Shown here: positions 36,338 to 47,178 of the stretch, piece by piece
Layout of the letters: each line of letters opens with the position of its first letter
Position numbering within the stretch: the first letter of the stretch is position 1
Source: Pseudoneurospora amorphoporcata
Taxonomy: Eukaryota; Ascomycota; Sordariomycetes; Sordariales; Sordariaceae
DNA: 64,000 nt
Assembly: GCA_033297205.1 (NCBI GenBank)
Contig: MU859081.1
Coordinates: 124,001-188,000 of the forward strand
Direction: 5' to 3'
Position numbers and translations under genes: made by a program
The notes under the pieces: generated by a model
The model's input: only the letters and a program-made list of their open reading frames with translations
Databases searched by the model: none
What the model was told of the DNA's origin: nothing

Positions 36338-39300
36338 ATGGCTCCTCCGAAACCTCAACTCATGCCCGAGCATACAGTCGACCGTACGCCCGAATATGAA
36401 AAGTTCATCGAAGATCTGCGTGTCTTCCACGAGAAGCGCGGCACCAACTTCGACCCCGAACCCAAGATGGGCAACCTGACGGTCGACCTGCTCAAGCTCT
36501 TCAACCACATTGTCAAACATGGCGGATACGATAAGGTTTCGGACGAGAAGCTCATGTGGCGGAAAATGTGCGAGGGTCTAGGTCTCATGAGGCACAATGC
36601 GCCTGCCGATGCTTATACGTTGAAACAAATATTCTACAAGAACTTGGCCGCCTACGAGATCAAGACGGTCCACAACAAGGAACCCCCTCCACCCGAGATT
36701 CTCGAGTTTACTACTGCCAAAGGAGGATCACTCCTAACTAGAACCCTTGAGAACTTTACGGCCAGGAGCTTGAAAGGTGATAAGGAAGATTCTGGTGACG
36801 ACGGGACTCCGAGTAGGGAGCGGAGTACTGTTGACACTCCCAACTCGGCTCGCGCGTCCCGGGGTCTCAGAGAAGCGCCTGCACCGAGGGTGATTTTCCA
36901 TCCAGACACAAACTCGACGCGGCAAACACGACATGCCGGTTCTGCGCAACAACAACAACAACCCGCAGCCAATCCTTCCTCCAACTCCAACTCACAAAAC
37001 AACCAACCACCCCCGTCGCATTCGCAATCCCATTCTAGTACTCCCATACCCTCTCACGGCCCGCCTCACGCCCACCAAAACCGAGGAAGCGCGTCAGTCA
37101 TGTACAACCCAGGTCCCGACCACGGTCACCACCTGGTGCAGAGTTTCCAGCCTCCGCCGCTGCAGCCGCTGCAGCTGCGCATCGTCGATACGCCTACGAG
37201 CAATCCCGAGTTATTCAACAAGAGGCGGCGCCTTCTGAGGCAACCTGGCCCATCTGGTGCTCCTGGTGCCCCCAGTACTTCGGCACTGGTACGCGCCGCC
37301 CTTCCACCAGGTAAGTCTTGTCGCGATCACTCCCTTGATCTCAAATACTCACCAATCATAGGTAGCCTCGATGGCCCGAATATTTACGAGCGCTGTCTCC
37401 TAGCTCTCCGATCCGGTATCCGTGCTGAGCAGGCCTTTGGACTTAACCACTTGGTCAAGATTTCGTTCGAACGGGGTGATAAGTACAAGTTTGCACAATT
37501 CAGTGGATTGGCCGAAGGCTTGACCGAGTTTGCCCTGGGCGTTGGCAGCTTATTCTACAACGTCGAATGGATCATATCGAACGACCCCGATGTCGACGAC
37601 GGCGATATTGGTGAGCTCGATGGTATCAACGGTACCCTTGATATCCTAGAGCGCATCGCACAGCTCAAGCGCAAGGATGTACAAGACAACTTCCAGCCTT
37701 CAGAGTTTACCGACCACATGACACTTATCACCGAAGCCGTTCTTACCATTCGGAATATGGTTATGCTGCCGGACAACGCTTGGTTCATGGCGGATTACCC
37801 ACCGATTAAAGACCTATTATGCATTCTTCTTCACCTCCCCGACATGGATCTCACTGTAGAGCTCAAGCATTTTGCGCTGGACATCGCCGAACAAATTACA
37901 CCCAACTTGGTGCTCGAATCCGACGATCCCTTGTATCAAACCCTGCTTGACCAGCTGAAGTCTAACGACCGCGGAATGATTCTCACCGCTTTGCGGGCTA
38001 TTGGTCGTATCTCGATGAACCACGCCACGGAAACTAACAAGCTTCACCATGTCCCGGTGTCTGTCCTACAGAACCTTATGGACTGGCTTCTACTTAACGA
38101 CGACGACCTGATTGATGCCTGCCTCGACTTCCTGTACCAGTATACTGCCGTTGTCCCTAACTTGGATACCTTGATCAAGGGTACCAACGTGGAGCACCTA
38201 GTCACCCATCTCGTCCGGCTGTTGTCTCACGGTGCTAAGCGCTACCACAAGGATATTGTTGTAAGCGAGGCTCGGGTCGTGTATGACGCGCCTTCCGAGC
38301 AGGTCGTATCTATTCCTCCCGACCTTCTCGAGCGGCTGTTGGCCATGGAAGAACCGGAGCGCACACACCAGTGGGTGCGGTGCACGTTCGAGGAAGATCC
38401 CGATGCGCAGGTGACACAGATTGCGATCTGGCAAGCCTACAACGCGGCGTTCCTTGAGCCGCTAAAACGCACTGGACGAAGCATGATCAACGCAGCCGAG
38501 TTCATCAGGAACATCAGCTCTGTGTACCATACCGCTGGTGCGCAAGTGTTCCGTGAACAGGGACCTACCGGGGAGGTCCAGAGCCGGTTCATCATTAGGG
38601 GAATCAGACCTCGTGCGTTCCCCATCAGTCCCGAAAACCGTGGCTACCTGGGTTGTCAATGGACACGGCAACCCACCAGTGACGAGCAGCAGCAACAACA
38701 ACAAAACCAACATCTCGTGTGCGGCGCCTGGCACCTCACCACCGAGTCAATGTGGAACCACATCCTCACGCACCACCTCGGCGAAGCTCCTGGCACCGAT
38801 AACAAGTTCTCCAACAGAGAAGGCACCTACTCCTGCCACTGGGACAGCTGCCGCAGGTATCCGACGCCTATCAAGCTCAACCTGATGCAGTTGATGATGC
38901 ACATCAAGACCCACCTCAAGGCGGAAGAGGCTCGCCATAACGCCTTATACCCCACCCTCCAACCCCCTCCTACCCCTGCGGCCGGCGGACCCGGCGGCGC
39001 GACAGAGCCGTTCCCCGGTGGTCCTGCTAGTGGCTTGACCACTCCCGGCGGCGGTCCTGCACAGGTAGCGTCTTCGCCTAAGAGATCCAAGACGCGGGTG
39101 ATCAAGCCGGCCGGCACCATCACCTTGACGTTCGAGGAGACGGCCAGCGTGCGGGACGAGAGGAACCCGAACGTGCCACCGCAGGCGGCGGGAATACCGC
39201 TGAGTGCGGTGCTGATTCTGAGGAATATCGCCAGGAACGTCGTTAAGACCGATGCTGAGGAGCGGTTGAGGAAGCAGAGTTGCAAGCAGGTGTTGGGTCC

Positions 39301-39535
39301 CGCTGATGGCGAAAGTCAAGAGGAGGATAGTGAGGCCAAGGAGGAGGGGGGAGCGTTGGCGCTGGTATCAACGTCGCCATCAACATACCCTGGACTGGTG
39401 GCGTCGGCGGACGCTGGATGGAACGAAAGGTTGTTCCGGCCTCTGATGCCGAGGCTTTGGGAGGTGTTTTGCGAGAATAGGTTGTTGGCGCCGTACATCA
39501 CTAGCTTGTTCAAGCTGCTGGAGCCGGTTGAGTAG
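36338..39535 (+). CDS. rsc9: Rsc9-type subunit of the RSC chromatin remodeller
   Basis: RSC slides and evicts nucleosomes; Rsc9 is its ARID-bearing subunit. Exons are 36338-37310 and 37362-39535. The 51-base intron (GTAAGT...CATAG) is a multiple of three without a stop, so unspliced RNA would also be read through, giving 1065 instead of 1048 residues. The ARID domain covers about residues 19-108 (YEKFIEDLRVFHEKRGTNF, then VKHGGYDKVSDEKLMWRKM). A long Gln/Pro/His-rich linker follows, then an armadillo-like helical region at about 330-720. Two C2H2-like fingers follow: one begins near 751 (GCQW, CGAW, HILTHH), the second near 812 (CHWDSC, MHIKTH). The C-terminal region is about residues 840-1048. 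This order matches fungal Rsc9. The orthologue name rests on the architecture and is inferred. Confidence 0.85.
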   Translation: MAPPKPQLMPEHTVDRTPEYEKFIEDLRVFHEKRGTNFDPEPKMGNLTVDLLKLFNHIVKHGGYDKVSDEKLMWRKMCEGLGLMRHNAPADAYTLKQIFYKNLAAYEIKTVHNKEPPPPEILEFTTAKGGSLLTRTLENFTARSLKGDKEDSGDDGTPSRERSTVDTPNSARASRGLREAPAPRVIFHPDTNSTRQTRHAGSAQQQQQPAANPSSNSNSQNNQPPPSHSQSHSSTPIPSHGPPHAHQNRGSASVMYNPGPDHGHHLVQSFQPPPLQPLQLRIVDTPTSNPELFNKRRRLLRQPGPSGAPGAPSTSALVRAALPPGKSCRDHSLDLKYSPIIGSLDGPNIYERCLLALRSGIRAEQAFGLNHLVKISFERGDKYKFAQFSGLAEGLTEFALGVGSLFYNVEWIISNDPDVDDGDIGELDGINGTLDILERIAQLKRKDVQDNFQPSEFTDHMTLITEAVLTIRNMVMLPDNAWFMADYPPIKDLLCILLHLPDMDLTVELKHFALDIAEQITPNLVLESDDPLYQTLLDQLKSNDRGMILTALRAIGRISMNHATETNKLHHVPVSVLQNLMDWLLLNDDDLIDACLDFLYQYTAVVPNLDTLIKGTNVEHLVTHLVRLLSHGAKRYHKDIVVSEARVVYDAPSEQVVSIPPDLLERLLAMEEPERTHQWVRCTFEEDPDAQVTQIAIWQAYNAAFLEPLKRTGRSMINAAEFIRNISSVYHTAGAQVFREQGPTGEVQSRFIIRGIRPRAFPISPENRGYLGCQWTRQPTSDEQQQQQQNQHLVCGAWHLTTESMWNHILTHHLGEAPGTDNKFSNREGTYSCHWDSCRRYPTPIKLNLMQLMMHIKTHLKAEEARHNALYPTLQPPPTPAAGGPGGATEPFPGGPASGLTTPGGGPAQVASSPKRSKTRVIKPAGTITLTFEETASVRDERNPNVPPQAAGIPLSAVLILRNIARNVVKTDAEERLRKQSCKQVLGPADGESQEEDSEAKEEGGALALVSTSPSTYPGLVASADAGWNERLFRPLMPRLWEVFCENRLLAPYITSLFKLLEPVE

Positions 39536-40702
39536 ACGTTGGTACGCTTCTGTGGCTTTGGACTCGCCAGTAATGTTACATTAAGGGAGATATGAGACAG
39601 TGTAAACAGCGGCGATGCGCATCATTCTAGTTGTTCATTCTACTTACCAGGTTTCATGGCTGTTTTGGTCCTTTGAAGCTCGTTCATTGATAGGAGGTGT
39701 TTTAAGACGGATGACCAATAATATTAGTAGGTAGCATTAAAGAAAGCCTGGGTAGAAGGAAAGTTGAAAATCTTGAACCAACCACCGCACTGTACTTTAA
39801 AGATCATTCCATTGCCTGGTTATCATTCAGCGCTCTGCTTTCATTACTAGGTGGGTTTTATTGGAAATGATTATGAACTGTGTGGATCTTCTCCTGTGGG
39901 TTACGAAAATGATCACAATGAAGGCGACCAGGATGAACTGAGTAGAAACTGGTCCACGCGAAGTGGGATTCAAGGTATTACTGAAGATGAGGTGGGAATA
40001 TAGTTGGCTAAATAGTATGTTAAAGCTGTGATTGACTGTGAAGAAGAAGTTATGCAGTGCGGGTTGACGGGCATGAATTGGCGCAAAGGTGAGGGAGGGA
40101 TGTTGAAAATTCTTGTTGAGGTAGGGAACACGCAATGGTGCTGAGCAACAGAGATGGTTGTGTGTGCGTAATATATGATGTGAATGAGTGATGGGGAGAA
40201 ACCGAGCTTCATTCACATCGATACACTGATATACATGATGGAACCGACGCTAAGTCCGCCACTTTCGATTCCCCTATTAAATTTTCATTGGAAATAAAAG
40301 AAATCTTGTTTTTGGGTGCTTGAAACAATTTTTTTTTCCACCTTGGTGTTGTGGTGTAGAATGGTCACCAGACAGGGCACCTGAAAAGCGGTGATGCAGA
40401 GGGAATAGAAGATGGGGGGATGATTTGAAAGCAAAAGAGAGCAATAGTTCAAAGAGTAGTACAGGGGTGAAGTGAAACGAATCGAATGTAAGAGGTTCAA
40501 GTGGAAGAAGGATTGAGTATCTGACGAACTTCGCCGTTGTGAAAGCAACAAGCCGAAATATCGATGATGTTAATCCAGTCTCATTCACCGAGCGGTTCAC
40601 CGCTCACCGTTTTCATTCCCGTGTGTTTGCGACGAGCGGGCCTTTCAGCCCTACCGTTAAGGTGCAACACCATCCTTCTGCGCTTTCTGCGCAAAACCCC
40701 AC

Positions 40703-41402
40703 TTCACGATCTTCCTCTCTTTTCTGAGACCCACGTTGTTGAGCTGGGCACTTGGGGCGGCGGGATTAGCCGAAACGCCCTTTGCTTTTCAGGGTCCGAC
40801 CGGGAGAACGGGGGTCGGGGGCCAAGCAGCAAATCATCGTGAACTCCGTGCAAGGTCCGTATGAGTGGAGGAGAGTGGAGGAGCCGAGCCGGGAGAAGAA
40901 GTGGACAGGTGTCGTTGACGTGACGGGAAAATGGCACCTAACCCACAAAAATCATCGTGAACCCCGAATCGGGCCGGAACTTGGCTTTTGACGTGTTTGG
41001 ACCCCCTCCCCCCTCCCCCTGGGGTCCGACCCGGTGAGGCAAGACAAGACGGCACAAGACGATACGAGCCACGACAGTGCCTACTGATGGCTGCCACTAA
41101 ACTTAGCATTTGTGATCGCCTTCTCCCGCACCGCATGCCCACCATGCAAGCGCGGGAGCGACAGACAAGCAGGATTCGTGAACCATCCCATCCAATTTGC
41201 ACCAAGCATCGTGAAGCGAGAAACGGGAACTTGAAAGGGGTGGCCCGAGCGCTCCATGCGGTGGCAGTGGTCGTTAGACTGGACTGGGCGGCTCCTCCCC
41301 AGGGGTCCAACAAGTGGCGACCACCGTTGAAGCCATCGTGAAGTATTAGGGGCGCATGGCATTGGCGGGAAAGGGCACTGCGGGTGTGCCATGTTTCACG
41401 AT
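40703..41402. repeat. Cluster of six ATCGTGAA octamers
   Basis: The octamer occurs on the plus strand at 40836-40843, 40954-40961, 41208-41215 and 41335-41342. It occurs in reverse complement at 40703-40710 and 41395-41402. Chance would predict about 0.02 occurrences in 700 bases on both strands. Two copies share a longer context (AATCATCGTGAAC then C and CCG). The pattern could be binding sites of one transcription factor or the remains of a dispersed repeat. No gene adjoins the cluster directly. Confidence 0.55.
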
Positions 41403-43282
41403 CTTTCAATCCACCCCGGTTTCCCGACTGGTTGGATCTGACAATGGACTGACTGCACGACACTCTCAAAAGGCTGCGGCGACGTTGCGGCTGAAAGCAA
41501 ATCAACGACATGCGGTGTCTCCAATTCATTACAGACGGGGAGGAAAAGCGCAAACAGTTATCGAAGCGGAAAAATCAACAACAACACTACTGGATGAAGG
41601 GTTCTAGCTACGCGACTCCAGCGAGAAAAAGAAACCGCTTGGGACAGGGGAAACTGGTCGGGCATCGACAATCAGGCAGCATTCCCCGAGTTAACAACAA
41701 TAATACCGCTGTTATCATGTCAAGCTCTTCTAGGCTTGTCTTTTTCTCGGAATGCCTTCATCAAGGTTACCGATGAAACCTTCAAGCGCCCTATGCAGCA
41801 TTCCATCAAGCATCCAGGCTTCTGCTTGCTCGAATTGCGGTAGGACATGTCATACCCCAAGTGCGGAAAGATGCAAGTTGGTCGCACTGCGGAATGGTCT
41901 GGACTTGCCTGGGTCTGCAAGTTGAGATGTTGGACATGGATTCCATAGACTCGAAACTTCTGCCAAGTATGCGAAGGCATAAACAAGAAGCATCCGGCAT
42001 CTGGCATTGACCGCAGTGGCTACCACCCGCGTCACCGACCTCAGTCATCATGATAGGAAGCCGGTGAACCTGGCATGATGGTGGCTGTCATGTCGTTTTG
42101 TTTCCCGGTTCCGATCGACAAGCGATGCATCTTCCTGCTGGAAGTATGGGACTGCGGATTTGCTCTGGGCGGCAAGAACGAGAATAGGGGCATACGTTGA
42201 TCAACAGATCCGACCGTCATAGATGCAACCGCGCGAGCTTGCCTCTTGGGAGTTCGACAGGATATGCTCCTTTCTGGATACGACATGTTCTGCATGGTGT
42301 GTACATATTGGCGTAGATCTCTGGATCCTAGTCAGTGGGATGATAACCAGTTTCGACTAGTGGTGCCGTCCAGCGGGAAGCAAGCTTTTTTGAGTTCGCT
42401 TAGACGTCAATGCCGTCGAGTGTGGCACATGACCAGCAAGTTCTTCTCCCGTTCTGCGTTCGAGACTGGTGCCGGAGTGCCTATGCATGGCGTAGTGATA
42501 CCAAGGTGTTTTCAAGGTGACAGCCCAGGGTGAACACGAGCAGAGATAAGAGGTGTGGATGGGAAGGTGGCAGGGTAGCCAGCTTTGACTTATGTGACGT
42601 CTAATTCGATAATCCGGCATTGATGCGGCGGCTGCTAGTTGAGCACCTACATCAGCAATAGCCAACAGGAATCTGAGATATCGGCTTTCATCAGGAACAG
42701 CGACGACATTCCGTAGCACTCGAGAGTCATGGCGTTGCCTGGCTTGCGTATGGGGGCATTCTAGGCTCGACAGCTGTGCCGCAATTGTGCAAGCCGACGA
42801 GATGGGAAGTGGTTGATAGTGGAAATAGAAACTGAACGAAAACTAAAGCGGGGGCTTGAATGACATGGAATTGTCGAAGGCTGCAGTGGGCTGCTGGTGA
42901 GAAACCCGAGACGCAATGTCCGTTCGAAACGATCTACCGCCCAAATGCGGATTCAATCGGTACCTTACTTATTTTGCTGTACGTGGAAGGCACATCTTGC
43001 GTTGCTAGCAGGAACAACTTGCGACTCCATCGCAAGGCACTTGTTGTTGCCGTACTATATACGTGGCCGGGTTGATGTAAATCCCACCGATGGCTTGTGA
43101 TGGCAGCGGTGAGCCCCGGTCTCCCTGTCGCAGACAAATAGATAGATATCGACCTGGGGATTTGTAATTCTGTCAGATGAGGCGTTCCGCATATCCAGCT
43201 CCTTCTGAGCAAGATGTTGCTGTTTGTGGTAGCAATGGGGACTTGGGCAGAGGAAGATATGAGCCTGATAGTGTGACAACAA

Positions 43283-43300
43283 TACCTAGGTACCTAGGTA
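43283..43300. repeat. 18-bp perfect palindrome TACCTAGGTACCTAGGTA
   Basis: The sequence equals its own reverse complement over 18 bases. It is built of two overlapping TACCTAGGTA units. A related TACCTAGGTAC occurs near 44612. It may be a protein-binding site or a slippage product. Confidence 0.6.
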
Positions 43301-46026
43301 GATGCAAAACTCGAGCGAGCACAGCAAGGCGCCACTTGGGTGGATGGAACTGGATTCCGATGTTGGAAAGTGCACCCCCACTCTAACTGGTTGCTTCTTT
43401 TTTCTACACCCCCTTACCAAAAATGCCAACGGCACCTGTCCTGCACTGCAACCCCAACGGGGAACGCCGGGGCTTCTAGATTGAAGGGGAGGTCGACCAT
43501 CTCAACCCGGGCCCCCCTGAACACTCTAAAATCCTCCGCTAATCGCGCGCCCGCAACCTCGAAAGATTTGGAGCTAGGAAAACATGGAGGGCGGGATGGG
43601 GCTCGCAGTCGTCAACGGTAGGAGCTAAGGTTGCACCGAAAAGGCAATACTCGAGCGTCATTGTTTTCATCATCGATTGCAGAAGCTGCGAGTGATATCT
43701 CAAAGAGTTGTGTTCAACGGCATCCTATGTTGTCATGGACAGCAACATCATGAACAACGCTGTCTCGAGCAATTCACCCACAGACACAAACAAGACCAAG
43801 TTACCCCGACCGGAAACCGGCATTGCAATTTTTCTGGTGAAAGGCGGTAACAGCTCCCATTTCCACATCTCAGGGGACCAAGTGCCACAGCGGAGTGAAG
43901 GAGAATCGGGATCTCACGAGTGTTACCGTTTCAGGTTAGATCACGGGACCACCATGGAGGAAGTGAGGCCATGGATCTCTCGGGTTGTTGAGACCCTGAA
44001 CTCGCCTGCTCGCCCACACAGAGCTCCATCTTTCTTGTCTCTGTCTCGTATTCTGAGGCGTAAACCCGTGGGTATTCGCGAACGAATCAGCCCAGTCGGA
44101 CATCCATCCCGTCGGTTAGAGAAGCAGAGAGGAAGAGGTGATGGCTTTTAGGCGTGCTCAGACGTGCAAAAAAAGCTAGTGCCAGCCTTGCACGAACGTC
44201 CAAGACCCGTCCTGCCGTCCCGCCCAACCCCACAGTTTCGTACCCCTCCCCCACTCTTTGACTACGTACCTCACTCCTCCCGTCATCGCCAAGACCAAAT
44301 GAGAACTCCAACTCTCCAAAAAGCAAAAATCCCCAACGAGATGGCGCACCCACGGCACACACGGAGCACCACAACCAACGCGCCATTGGGACAAGGTCTC
44401 AGGCTCCCGGGCAGGCACGCTGCACACTCAGGCATTCTTGGGTAAAAACCTGATGGTCCTGTGACATGTTCCGTACGATCCTAATCTTCGGATTCCCCCG
44501 ATCCCAAGAGGCTTCAACCAGCTTCCGTCGAGCTTTGCCAGTGAGCCGTCTCACCGCTAGCCAGCAACCTGCCATCCCGTCTTTTGATATCCTGGGCACT
44601 CCTTCAAGGATACCTAGGTACAGTACTTGTACACTCGAGCAACGGTATTGCAAAGTACAGGTAGAGACGAGACAGGCACAGAGAGGCCATCACTCATCTA
44701 CCCAGAGCTACCTTAGTCAGTCTCTCAAGCAATTTGATCCGATCCGGCACAGTTCAGGTATGTGTTATGTTGTTGTGGCTGCCGGCCATCTTCATTGGTC
44801 TAAAATACCATCTTACTATATATCTGTTGGATGGAAGTGGAAGTGCCCAAAACTGCAGGGACGGAAAGTGCTGGCTTTGTAACTTCCTCGTCTTGGACGG
44901 TTTCTCCTCCCCAATCGCGGCAAGAAAGTTGTTGTCCCTTTTCTTTTGTCTATGTGATTTTGCGTACTTTCCTGGGATGGCCCGGGGGGGGGGGGGGGGG
45001 TTGAAGGGGGGTCGCTGCTGTGGCATGATCCAGTTCGCTGTCGATCCCTGACCCATTTGACAGCCGTTCTCGCAACCGCAACCATCTCCATTCAGGTTCG
45101 AAGAACAGAACTGAATTCCTGGTTGCGTTGCACACAGCAATTGGAGAAGGATCCAGACCGACGTTTAGCTTCGGAGGTTCGCAAAGAGTTCAAACTAGTG
45201 GAAGAGCTCAGCAGCAGTGCTGCCACATAGAACCACGGCATCTCTTGGTGTGTGAGTGGGCGTGCTGACGATCGACGGAGAAGCACTCCAGATCAGACAA
45301 GTGCAGCAACCCAAACGCGCCAGCAAAAACTAGCACAAGAAGATCTCGACTCGCCTCCGCCCCCCTCGCCCGCTTCTTGGATTGCTTGGCTCCCCTGGTC
45401 CTGTTCGTCCATCATCACTTGTCAAACCTCGCAGGCTTCCCCATCCGTTACCCATCTGCTTCTGTAATCCCCATCCATCCATCCTTGGCCACCAACTGGC
45501 ATAGAGACCCGCCTGGACTTTGCCTCATCCCATCTCCGGTTTTCCTAGTGTTTTGGCTTCACGTATCCGTCACAGCTCCTATATCCATCCATCTCCGCCC
45601 TCCAGACGGCTGTTTCGTTTAAAAGACCCCAAGCTCCCTTCTACCTTGCTCCCCCCTCTTGCTCTTGATCAAGCAGTTTTGTTGCCGCTATTAAAGAGCC
45701 CTGGTACCTTTGCTGTACCTTGAAACGACCCCATCACCCACCCGTCATTCACTTTAATACCCCAAAACCTTCATCCCGTCTTTTTGCTCCCGCAGCGTTG
45801 TTCTCCCGTCGTTGTTTGTTCGAGAACCCCCCAAAAACTCTGCCAACTCAATTCTCGTTCGCGCCATCATCTTGGTGAAGGTCCATTTATCTTCGGATTG
45901 AAACCTACACGTCCAAGCTCGAAGCACGCACGTTCCTACAAAAGGCTCACACTTCTTGCAACAAAATCTCCATCTTGCAAGGATCCTCCAACCTCCAACC
46001 TAATCTTACCGAATAAAATCATCAAA

Positions 46027-47178
46027 ATGGCCGCCGCTACTCGCTCCGTCCGCATGGCTTCGCGCCTTACCTCCTTCTCTCGCCCTTCGGCTCTCTTCGC
46101 CCAGAAGGCCTCGGTCACCCAGCGTGCCGCCTTCTCGGTCTCCATCCGCAACCTCAAGTCTGAGGTCGTCAAGGAGACGGAGGTCCCGGTCTCCATCTAC
46201 TCTCCCGACTCCAAGGGCGCCGCCTCCGCCAACACTGGCGATCATTTCAGCATTCCCGTAAAGCCTCGCCAGCAGGTCGAGGAGAGCGAGCCTGATGAGC
46301 ACGTTCAGCCCTTGGAGGACAAGGTCTACCGCCAGATGCCCCGCACTCTTCAAAAGATGAGCGTCATGGGCAAGGTCATCATCATCACTGGGTAAGCTAT
46401 CTTTGTCCCCAGATCAGATCCTGAGATCAATCACTAACATTTTCCCAGTGGTGCCCGTGGTCTCGGTAACTACATGGCTCGCGCTTGCGCTGAGGCTGGT
46501 GCCAAGGCCATTGCTATCTTCGATGCCAACCAGGAGCTCGGAGACGAGTCTGCTGCCGAGCTTCACCAGAAGACTGGCCTTCCCGTTTCATTCTTCAAGG
46601 TGGACGTTCGTGATGGTAACGCCATTAATGCTGCCGTCCAGAACGTCGTTGACCTCTATGGTGCTCCCGACGTTCTCGTCAACTCGGCCGGTATCGCCGA
46701 CTCGAACATCCCCGCTGAAAAGTACGATGCCGCTATGTTCCGCCGTCTCATCGACATCAACCTCAACGGTTCTTTCCTCATGTCCCAGGCTGTTGGTCGC
46801 GCCATGATGGCCGCTGGAAAGCCCGGCTCTATCATTCTCGTTGCCTCCATGTCTGGCACCATTGTCAACTACCCCCAGGAGCAATCCTGCTACAACGCCT
46901 CCAAGGCTGGTGTCATCCAGCTCGGCAAGTCTCTCGCTGCTGAGTGGGCCAAGTACAACATCCGCGTGAACTGCATTTCCCCCGGTTACATGGATACCGC
47001 TCTTAACAAGGTCCCCGCCCTTGACGCCCAGAAGAAGATCTGGAAGTCGCTCACTCCCCAGGAGCGTCTGGGTGCCGTCGATGACCTCAACGGTCTCTGC
47101 GTCTTCCTTGCTTCTGACGCTTCCAGCTTCATGACTGGTTCCAACGTCATCATTGACGGCGGTTACACCCTTTACTAA
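46027..47178 (+). CDS. Short-chain dehydrogenase/reductase, likely mitochondrial (polyol/xylulose type)
   Basis: Exons 46027-46391 and 46449-47178 give 364 residues. The intron (GTAAGC...CCCAG) falls inside the cofactor loop and the joined sequence reads ITGGARGLG, the Rossmann TGxxxGxG motif (about residues 120-127). Further SDR signatures are DVLVNSAG, the catalytic Ser in VASMSG, the YNASKAG active-site Tyr and Lys, and the SPGYMDT loop. The C-terminus is IIDGGYTLY. The first 50 residues are Arg/Ser/Ala-rich without acids, a likely mitochondrial presequence, and a linker of about 65 residues precedes the catalytic domain. The domain resembles fungal sorbitol-utilisation, mannitol/arabinitol dehydrogenase and L-xylulose reductase proteins, but the substrate is not determinable. 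Highly regular C-ending codons suggest strong expression. Confidence 0.86.

Larger units (their letters stand above)
39536..46026. other. 6.5-kb gene-poor spacer upstream of the dehydrogenase gene
   Basis: No convincing gene lies here. The left end is the Rsc9 3' region. Between 40703 and 41402 one octamer (ATCGTGAA) occurs six times in both orientations. An 18-bp perfect palindrome is at 43283-43300 and a G17 run at 44984-45000. From about 45290 the top strand is strongly C/T-rich up to the dehydrogenase start, which suggests its promoter and leader. A 239-codon minus-strand frame at 40834-41553 was judged non-coding. Confidence 0.45.

Noticed and set aside
40834..41553. 239-codon minus-strand frame within the octamer cluster
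   Set aside because: Arg/Ser/His/Cys-rich composition, no motif, no sensible splice partners; it also reads through the repeated octamers.
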